Assembly: GCA_018064805.1 (NCBI GenBank)
Contig: JAGHUN010000019.1
Span: 1-59,122, forward strand
Length of the DNA: 59,122 bases
Direction of reading: 5' to 3'
Origin: Candidatus Colinaster scatohippi
GTDB taxonomy: Bacteria; Bacillota; Clostridia; Lachnospirales; Lachnospiraceae
Made by a program: the position numbers and the translations under genes. Under the pieces are notes generated by a model that saw nothing but the letters and a program-made list of their open reading frames with translations, had not been told where the DNA came from and searched no databases. Every line of letters begins with the position of its first letter. Position 1 is the first letter of the stretch. Shown piece by piece: positions 53,132 through 59,122 of the stretch.

Positions 53132-54568
53132 TTATCCAACTTTTTTCGAATGTTTCTTATCATATTCCAACAAATACTTATCCAATTCCACAGGTGTATC
53201 GCAGACATCTATACCAAAAGCATCATACAAAAAATCAATCCACGAATTAGTTCTAATTAAACGGTGCGGATTATAATCAAATCCCTTTATCTCCGCGTAT
53301 CTCTCTATAAAAGAATATGTTGCACAATCAGGATATTGGTTGCACTGCTTAAATACCTGTACTATTTCATTTTCAGATATCTCCATTGTCACATACGATT
53401 TATCCGGTCTGGATTTTTTTCTTAAGAATACTATCGTCGTTTTGCCGATTGCATGACGATATACATATTCGCCCAGACAATTATGCTGCTTTATTGCCTC
53501 CATACACATCTCTTCGCCTGATTTTGGCAGCCTTACTAGATATTGATTATCCTCATATTCAAATTCTGCTTCAGCAGCTCTTATTGATACCATACTGTTC
53601 TCATAAGCTCTACCATTTCTATAGTCAATATAAGTTTCTAATCGAATAGTTTCATCTTCTACGTTCTCCGGCTGTGGTAATCTTATTCCTATGCCTTCAA
53701 CTTCCCTTTTGGCTTCCAGAAAACGGCCATACAAATCAACTATATCTGCGCAATTCTCACCTGCCAGTTTATTAAAGACTGCGCGACTAAATCCCTTCCC
53801 TCCATACACACCACCACACATATATAATCTTTCCAAATACTCAAATTGTGCATCAGACAGCTTATCATCAGTAACATAATCAGAATATGCTTCATATATC
53901 CCAATCGCTACATCAATGGTGTCCTGTGCATACAAATAATAAACTAACGATGGTTTATTCAGTATTCTCAACAGTTTTAACGGCACTCTTTTGCCTAATA
54001 ACCATTCCGGTGAGGATGCAAGTACATCATACTCATAGACAGCATCCAGATTAAAACCTATATGATTAAGTTCGCTCTTATATAACAATTCTCTAATACC
54101 ACTTCTAAAGCTTGCAAAATACATATTTGAAAGTGCCTCAGCCAAATACATATACGAGTAATCCTCCAAATGCCATTCAGGAAATGTATCTTTAGCCTTC
54201 GCTAAAAACTCGTTAATATAGTATTTATTATAATTGCCATTTCCCTTATAAATTTCTCTTATATAATAGAGCAACCGCTTCTCTGTATCCGGATCTGGCT
54301 TAACTCCATTGGCAATGACAAATCTATGGTATATTTCCGGGTAAAGCATGCAATCCCATACATATATATCAACATAGTTTTTCTCTTCCACATCTGTCCT
54401 AAGAAAAAGAAACAGGCAAAAGCCTTCAGGATCATTGCTAAACTCACATTCCATATAATTCATTTCCTCGGCATCAGCCTGTGGAAATTCACATTCATTA
54501 TAATTACTATTTGCAGTTCCCTGAATATCATAAAGAGTCCTCTCACACTCTCTATTAGTAAATAGCAT
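53132..54568 (-). CDS. PcfJ-like protein
   Basis: 478 residues. The C-terminal part (about 335-440) carries the PcfJ pattern: a conserved HNCLGEYVYRHAIGKTTI, the FLRKKSRPDKSYVTMEI segment and VFKQCNQYPD, as in PcfJ from conjugative plasmid pCF10 and many Firmicute mobile elements. The function of PcfJ is unclear. The N-terminal 330 residues are unassigned and Tyr/Glu-rich. A strong RBS (GGGAGGG). It is 43 bases downstream of the 536-residue unknown, in one run with the VirD4-like ATPase. On a plain reading it signals a conjugation-derived module. Confidence 0.8.
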   Translation of the reverse strand: MLFTNRECERTLYDIQGTANSNYNECEFPQADAEEMNYMECEFSNDPEGFCLFLFLRTDVEEKNYVDIYVWDCMLYPEIYHRFVIANGVKPDPDTEKRLLYYIREIYKGNGNYNKYYINEFLAKAKDTFPEWHLEDYSYMYLAEALSNMYFASFRSGIRELLYKSELNHIGFNLDAVYEYDVLASSPEWLLGKRVPLKLLRILNKPSLVYYLYAQDTIDVAIGIYEAYSDYVTDDKLSDAQFEYLERLYMCGGVYGGKGFSRAVFNKLAGENCADIVDLYGRFLEAKREVEGIGIRLPQPENVEDETIRLETYIDYRNGRAYENSMVSIRAAEAEFEYEDNQYLVRLPKSGEEMCMEAIKQHNCLGEYVYRHAIGKTTIVFLRKKSRPDKSYVTMEISENEIVQVFKQCNQYPDCATYSFIERYAEIKGFDYNPHRLIRTNSWIDFLYDAFGIDVCDTPVELDKYLLEYDKKHSKKVG

Positions 54569-54611
54569 TATATATCCCTCCCTTCTTTGCTATTGTTTTT
54601 ATCTACAATAA

Positions 54612-56213
54612 TTACCTTACATAACATACATAGTGGCAAGGCATACCCCTAAGATTAAAAGTATTTTCAACTATAACCATTTCCTCCATAAGCAATTCTC
54701 TACTATACTGAATTTCGAATAAACCTGTCTCCAAACTGAAGGATACATTCCCTTCCTCGTTTTTAGTAAGTCCGCCTACTATCATCTCCCCAATAAGCGA
54801 GCCATTCTTCAATTCATATTTTTCAGCCTCAATGTCTTTACCATTCAATGTAAAATTCCCAACACATCCACCACTTGCGGAAGCTGCACAAGTTTCCTCA
54901 ATATATTCATCCGTCCAAAATGCATCTTTCATAAGTAAGTCACGTAACTTATTGATATCACGAATCACTTTAGACAGTTTCTCAGAAGCATTCATTTCAT
55001 ATAACATCCAATAAATATCTTCAGTTATAAATGTCCCACTTCCTTTTTCGTTTAATCTCTTTGAAACATCCCCAAACATATAAAAATAATCATGTAAATT
55101 CTCATCTTCCGAAAAATACTTTTCCAACAGTTCAATTAAAAAGTAATAGGTTCTCATTTCCTTGCTTTTACATAAATCCAGGTTCGGAAGTAAATGCTTT
55201 TTTAAATAAGCAATTGTAAGTTTCACCTCGTCTTCACCCTCGGAAGAAGTATTCTCATCGGAATCATCTCTAAATAAATGCGAATGACGCATAATATCCC
55301 TTCTGATGGCGTTATATACAAATCGATTTGATTCTTCATCTGTGATTTCCATTCTTTCCCCATCAATCAAAAGCTTATACGGCCTAAACATCACCGGCTT
55401 TAGATATGCCGGGCATACATAGATGTAATCTTCAATAATGCGATAGCTTTCCATCGGATTATATTCTTTGATATTTCTAATCCCGCTACTTATTTCAGCA
55501 ACCAGCATATTATCTCTAATAACTATAGGAATAATATCATCTAATAAACCCACACATTTATAGGGCTTAATTACTTCCACATTCGTATCCAAATGGTATT
55601 CTGCATAAAAATCAATTGCATAATTGGGTCTTAAATATAGACGTCCACGTAGAGCGTCAAAGCCTATAATGTGCATATACTTGTTAGAAATTGTACGGTT
55701 AACCGGTCCGTCATCCTTATTTTTAAGGCGATATTCCAACTGCAAATCATTACTATAATCTTTAAGTGAAATGCCATCATCCACACTTACACATCTAAAG
55801 AGGTAACAATCATTATCTCTAATTATGTAATAGAGCTTATCGCCTATAAGATATGCCTCCGGCAAAATTTCAAACAAGTCATTGCACACATCAAATACCC
55901 AGTTAGGTAACAGTTTTGTATTAAGCCTCTCAAACAATTCTTCCATATTTTCAAAATGTAAATGCTCTTTTAAATCTGTAATTATAGGTTTTGCAAGGAA
56001 TTTGAACCTGTCTTTAAGTGCATCAGCACTACTCATATCAAAATCAAGGATATCCCTTATATTTTCAACAGTTTCCCTTGATATAAATTCCTTAAGTGTA
56101 AAGTACACTAAAAAAGCTTTCAGGTTATAATTCCTACCGTCTTTACCCTCTTTTGCAATCAATTCACTTCCAAGTCCATAGCTAAGGCACTCTCCTGCTC
56201 TGTAAAATTTCAC
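54612..56213 (-). CDS. Hypothetical protein of PcfJ/VirD4-like run
   Basis: About 533 residues. The GTG at 56213 is chosen because GGAGGT lies 9 bases before it; a GTG at 56222 would overlap the ATPase stop but sits 1 base from the GGAGG. Soluble, mixed alpha/beta, Tyr-rich, with a central region of beta strands (RGRLYLRPNYAIDFYAEYH) and an acidic linker (DDSDENTSSEGEDE) near 310. No signal peptide, membrane segment or known motif. Position between the VirD4-like and PcfJ-like genes suggests a core component. I do not recognise it. Confidence 0.7.
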   Translation of the reverse strand: MKFYRAGECLSYGLGSELIAKEGKDGRNYNLKAFLVYFTLKEFISRETVENIRDILDFDMSSADALKDRFKFLAKPIITDLKEHLHFENMEELFERLNTKLLPNWVFDVCNDLFEILPEAYLIGDKLYYIIRDNDCYLFRCVSVDDGISLKDYSNDLQLEYRLKNKDDGPVNRTISNKYMHIIGFDALRGRLYLRPNYAIDFYAEYHLDTNVEVIKPYKCVGLLDDIIPIVIRDNMLVAEISSGIRNIKEYNPMESYRIIEDYIYVCPAYLKPVMFRPYKLLIDGERMEITDEESNRFVYNAIRRDIMRHSHLFRDDSDENTSSEGEDEVKLTIAYLKKHLLPNLDLCKSKEMRTYYFLIELLEKYFSEDENLHDYFYMFGDVSKRLNEKGSGTFITEDIYWMLYEMNASEKLSKVIRDINKLRDLLMKDAFWTDEYIEETCAASASGGCVGNFTLNGKDIEAEKYELKNGSLIGEMIVGGLTKNEEGNVSFSLETGLFEIQYSRELLMEEMVIVENTFNLRGMPCHYVCYVR

Positions 56214-56218
56214 TACGC

Positions 56219-57838
56219 TCACACCTCCATTCTGATTATTCTATCCAATTCAGCAGCTAATATTGCCGGGAGTTCCGCTTTCTTCCTCATCTCCTTTTCA
56301 CGCATTTCTATCATTTTTTGTCTATCATCTCTGCGCGCTTCATATTCGCTACGAGACTTTTCTTTTGCCAGTTCCTTCACCTTTTCTTTAAATAAGTTCG
56401 GTGTTTTCTCTAGTTTTGTTCTTTCAGCAAATTCAACTCTTTCCAGTGGTTCAAGCATTTTATAACTCGGCAAATCAGGGAATGTCGTCCTATACGGCAT
56501 ATGTCGATCTAATAAAAGCAATGCATCCCCCAACCTAAATCTTGCCAAATCATTTGTGCTTATTAGTGGTTCAATTTTACCGGTAGTTTCATTAATTCTA
56601 TTGCCACATCTATCACTAATTAGTTTCTGAAGTTCCATATCCGTGGATGACAAATAAACAAAATTCTGTGCATTTCCAATTATTATGTCTGTCAAATCTT
56701 TACCGTAAAGAACATTCAACTGCTTAAGGCTTTGCAATACCAATACCACCCTGATTCCTCGTCCTCTACTTGTTGTCATCATCTCATTAATATTATTGAA
56801 TTTAATATGTCCGGCTTCATCAATAATAAAATGTGTACTTTTAGGAAGTCTTGAAAAGGTTTTTCCATCCTTCTGTGCATACTTGATGAGACTGCTATAT
56901 ATTGTCTCAACAATTGCGGCTACTATGGAAGAATATGCTTTAGGTGTCTCATCACTAGTGATTATGAACAGAGCTGTTGGTTTATCGGTAGATACGAGTT
57001 CATCTATCGAAAAAGAAGAATCCGATGTCAAATCTGCAACATCGTCGTCCAGAAGTGCATGAACCAAACCGGAAGAAAAGACGGCATGAATGGATTGCCT
57101 AGTGTCATTCGGAGCATCAGCAAAAGGAATTCCTAATTCATAACATTTGTCATCCCTGTGCGCATCAAGATATGTCTGAATCCACATCTTAGTTCCTTCT
57201 TTAACCATTCCAACGATATGAATTCCGTAAATTGTCTGCAAGTTAACTTCTTCAGGTTCATAAATTTCCGCAGCTATACAGAAATAACACAAGAATAAAT
57301 TAACACTGGTTTCTGTCCAAAATTTGTCATTAACATCCTCTACTTCGGAATATAGCTGCGATGCTATTTCACTAACCATAACCAGGGCCTTGCCCTTTTC
57401 ACCTTCCTTGTAAACTTTTGCAGCTCCCTTTAGGAAATTAAACCTATCACCTTTTGTGGGTTCTCGGAAATTAATTACTCGGACTCTATATCCCCTCTCC
57501 ATAAGCAATGTGTAAAATATTCCATATAATTCATTCTTGGGATCATGAACCACAAAAGGCATTCTGGCATAAATACATGAAAGAATGTACTGCAGGAGGT
57601 ATGTAGTCTTTCCTGCCCCCGTTGATGAAGCAATAATCGTATTAGTATCTCTTCCATCAACCAAAGCGCCTATAACCTCTCCCCTATTATTACGCCTTAT
57701 CTCAATTCCAATTCCTGCGGCCTCATTGATAACATCCGGATCATCATACCTAACTTCGGTATAATCGGCTTCAAGTTCTTCCGGTTCTGCATATCTGCTA
57801 TAAGTAACATTTGGATTAATATAATGATTGCCTATCAT
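56219..57838 (-). CDS. VirD4/TraG-like coupling ATPase without membrane domain
   Basis: About 539 residues from ATG 57838 (AAGGGG 8 bases upstream); a GTG at 57847 adds three. T4CP motifs: Walker A SSTGAGKTTYLL (about 70), VVHDPKNE, the conserved DTRQSIHAVF, Walker B THFIIDEAGH (about 330), then VLVLQSLKQLN and NAQNFVYLSS. These ATPases feed DNA or protein substrates to a type IV secretion channel. Unlike VirD4, TraG or PcfC, it has no N-terminal membrane helices: the first 60 residues are hydrophilic. The C-terminal 60 residues are a charged helix. It overlaps the upstream degenerate AAA gene. Confidence 0.87.
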   Translation of the reverse strand: MIGNHYINPNVTYSRYAEPEELEADYTEVRYDDPDVINEAAGIGIEIRRNNRGEVIGALVDGRDTNTIIASSTGAGKTTYLLQYILSCIYARMPFVVHDPKNELYGIFYTLLMERGYRVRVINFREPTKGDRFNFLKGAAKVYKEGEKGKALVMVSEIASQLYSEVEDVNDKFWTETSVNLFLCYFCIAAEIYEPEEVNLQTIYGIHIVGMVKEGTKMWIQTYLDAHRDDKCYELGIPFADAPNDTRQSIHAVFSSGLVHALLDDDVADLTSDSSFSIDELVSTDKPTALFIITSDETPKAYSSIVAAIVETIYSSLIKYAQKDGKTFSRLPKSTHFIIDEAGHIKFNNINEMMTTSRGRGIRVVLVLQSLKQLNVLYGKDLTDIIIGNAQNFVYLSSTDMELQKLISDRCGNRINETTGKIEPLISTNDLARFRLGDALLLLDRHMPYRTTFPDLPSYKMLEPLERVEFAERTKLEKTPNLFKEKVKELAKEKSRSEYEARRDDRQKMIEMREKEMRKKAELPAILAAELDRIIRMEV

Positions 57839-57843
57839 ACTTT

Positions 57844-58692
57844 TCACCCCTTCCCTTTAACAAAACCGATACTGTAAGTGCCATTTGCTTTTTCTTCTGC
57901 CTCTCTTAACATCTTTTTCTCAAGTTGCTCAACCATAGACTCATCTATGATTAGGTCTTCTTCACCTTTTTCCCACATACCTATTTCAAGATATAATCTA
58001 TCGACAAATGAGCTAAGTGACTTGTATCCCTTATAATCAGCCATGGCAACCAAACCGGGAAGTACTTTCTCACCAAGAAGTTTTACTGCCGTTTTACTTA
58101 TTGAAACTCCATTATCATTCAGTTTGTCGACAATATAGGAACGGCCCAAATCACTGCCTGGTTTATCGAATATTACCTCATCAATATTAGTTACTTCCCT
58201 CAATTTCGCTAATAGTTTCTTTTGGGCAGAGAATTCAGGAAGAATATGAAAAATGAAATGAATATTATCCTTATTGCCCTCAATAAATTCAAGTAATCTT
58301 CCAAGCGACTCACTTTTAATTAAATCCATACCTGTATATTCCCTTAACGAGATAATCATGGTTCCGTAAAATCTATTACGATACTCCGCCACAACTCTAG
58401 GAGAGTCATAGAATAACTTCTCCTCCATCTCATTATTTTTAGGAAAAACGAGTTCCAGAAAAGTCTCTCTACCTCTAACCTTAAGCGCCAGTGATTCATC
58501 AACGATCTTGGCATAAGCCTTACCATAGGTTGTTAATCCATAACCTTCATCTGCTGTCAGAAGCAGGTTTGGAGCGCTCTTTCTAATTGTGTCAAATCTG
58601 GAATTTAGTAGTTTATCAGCAACGTGCAGCTTTTCCCTTGCAACATCATTCATAAACATCGTTTCTATTTCCTTTTCAGTTTTTTCAGTCAT
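57844..58692 (-). CDS. Degenerate AAA-like protein, first gene of the run
   Basis: 282 residues, soluble. Residues about 38-60 read LLLTADEGYGLTTYGKAYA, an AAA+-type P-loop lacking the usual GK[ST] lysine; a Walker-B-like IHFIFHILPEF lies near 140. The C-terminal 130 residues are a helical lid-like part. So it resembles an AAA+ ATPase whose ATP site has been lost, perhaps a regulator or adaptor of the VirD4-like protein. It overlaps that gene's start by bases, implying coupling. RBS AAGGTAGAGA; the run starts here, divergent from the AraC gene. A TATAAT box lies 58 bases upstream. Confidence 0.7.
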   Translation of the reverse strand: MTEKTEKEIETMFMNDVAREKLHVADKLLNSRFDTIRKSAPNLLLTADEGYGLTTYGKAYAKIVDESLALKVRGRETFLELVFPKNNEMEEKLFYDSPRVVAEYRNRFYGTMIISLREYTGMDLIKSESLGRLLEFIEGNKDNIHFIFHILPEFSAQKKLLAKLREVTNIDEVIFDKPGSDLGRSYIVDKLNDNGVSISKTAVKLLGEKVLPGLVAMADYKGYKSLSSFVDRLYLEIGMWEKGEEDLIIDESMVEQLEKKMLREAEEKANGTYSIGFVKGKG

Positions 58693-58820
58693 TCTCTACC
58701 TTGCCTTTCTGCTAACTTTTAATCATTTTGATACTAAAAATTATATAGTTTCCTTTTTCTAAATAGTATGCGATAATAAATACAGAATATGGAAAAAACG
58801 ATACAAAATGAGGTGGCATA

Positions 58821-59122
58821 ATGAACAACATTACAGATAACACAAATCCGTTTGAGTCTTATTCACAAAAGCAAATTCGAGAAGAAATCAAGCTCGCAAA
58901 GCAATATTTTGAGACACATTATTCCGAAGATATAAGTATTGAAGCATACGCGTCATCAAGAGGTATGAGCGCTTGTTGGTTTAGACGCAATTTTAGAAAT
59001 ATTGAGATGATATCGCCATTACAGTACTTAATAAACCTTCGATTGCGTAGGGCTATGGATCTTCTCAAAACTTCTGATTACAGCATAGGTGAAATCAGCA
59101 ATATGGTTGGCTATAATGACCA
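58821..59122 (+). CDS. AraC-family transcriptional regulator, partial
   Basis: The gene starts at ATG 58821 (GAGGTGG upstream) and runs off the right edge after 100 codons. The AraC DNA-binding domain is visible: AKQYFETHYSEDISIEAYA, SRGMSACWFRRNFRN (first HTH), LRLRRAMDLLKTSDYSI and IGEISNMVGYNDQ (second HTH). The sequence therefore begins with the HTH domain; a ligand-binding part, if any, is beyond the window. A GATAAT box (58772-58777) lies upstream. It is divergent from the degenerate AAA gene. Confidence 0.92.
   Translation, partial: MNNITDNTNPFESYSQKQIREEIKLAKQYFETHYSEDISIEAYASSRGMSACWFRRNFRNIEMISPLQYLINLRLRRAMDLLKTSDYSIGEISNMVGYND

Noticed and set aside
1-59122. tRNA, rRNA, CRISPR arrays
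   Set aside because: No cloverleaf-like sequences, rRNA stretches or spaced identical repeats were recognised in the gaps.

Overview
The window is AT-rich chromosomal DNA from a low-GC Gram-positive bacterium, most likely a Lachnospiraceae member (Butyrivibrio/Roseburia/Lachnospira type). This rests on strong AGGAGG-type ribosome binding sites, ATG/GTG starts, lipobox lipoproteins, BspA-type surface repeats, zinc-ribbon Ser/Thr kinases, LUD and UPF0303 proteins, and a conserved Lachnospiraceae protein at 42.2-43.1 kb. Genus is inference. I see no rRNA, tRNA, CRISPR array, IS element or phage. Nearly all genes lie on the minus strand; the plus-strand exceptions are truA, an M48 protease, an HTH regulator and a partial AraC regulator at the right edge.

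Layout by position. 1-5465: a co-directional run with an aldose epimerase, a Nudix hydrolase, several unknowns, a tocopherol-cyclase-like protein, a membrane TPR protein and a Ser/Thr kinase cut by the left edge. 5700-9775: truA, mntP and an SF2 helicase. 9814-12416: two copies of a 97-bp palindromic repeat, a flotillin gene, a 63-bp tandem repeat array and a terminator. 12551-14131: a sodium:solute symporter. 14379-21147: a five-gene operon of PHP protein, double-FHA ABC ATPase, permease, hybrid histidine kinase and lipoprotein, closed by a strong terminator. 21185-25351: LUD protein, UPF0303 protein, M48 protease and a ComEC-like metallo-beta-lactamase lipoprotein. 25421-32047: a giant secreted leucine-rich-repeat protein. 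32225-36402: an XRE regulator with a helical Tyr/Trp-rich protein, a zinc-ribbon kinase with a small partner, and a U32-like protein. 36406-40838: sbcC, sbcD and a thioesterase. 40922-44594: two lineage-type unknowns, a further unknown and a divergent HTH regulator. 44675-49236: Rpn-type nuclease, class-I-amidotransferase-like hydrolase, PfkB kinase, macro-domain protein and vWA protein. 49495-58692: an eight-gene run ending at a terminator.

The most unusual region is that last run. A VirD4/TraG-like ATPase without visible membrane segments overlaps a protein with a degenerate P-loop, followed by a large unknown, a PcfJ-like protein, an acidic unknown, two paralogous lipid/membrane-anchored YD-type proteins and a PHP-type phosphatase. 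No relaxase or VirB4 is visible, so it looks like conjugation parts put to another use, or an unrecognised system. A second theme is phospho- and ADP-ribose-type signalling: two kinases, FHA domains, a vWA protein and a macro-domain protein. A domain in the small protein next to one kinase recurs at the C-terminus of the macro protein.

Terminators were found by reading inverted repeats with T-runs; promoters are only listed where -10 boxes are good. Protein names come from motif recognition, not database searches.
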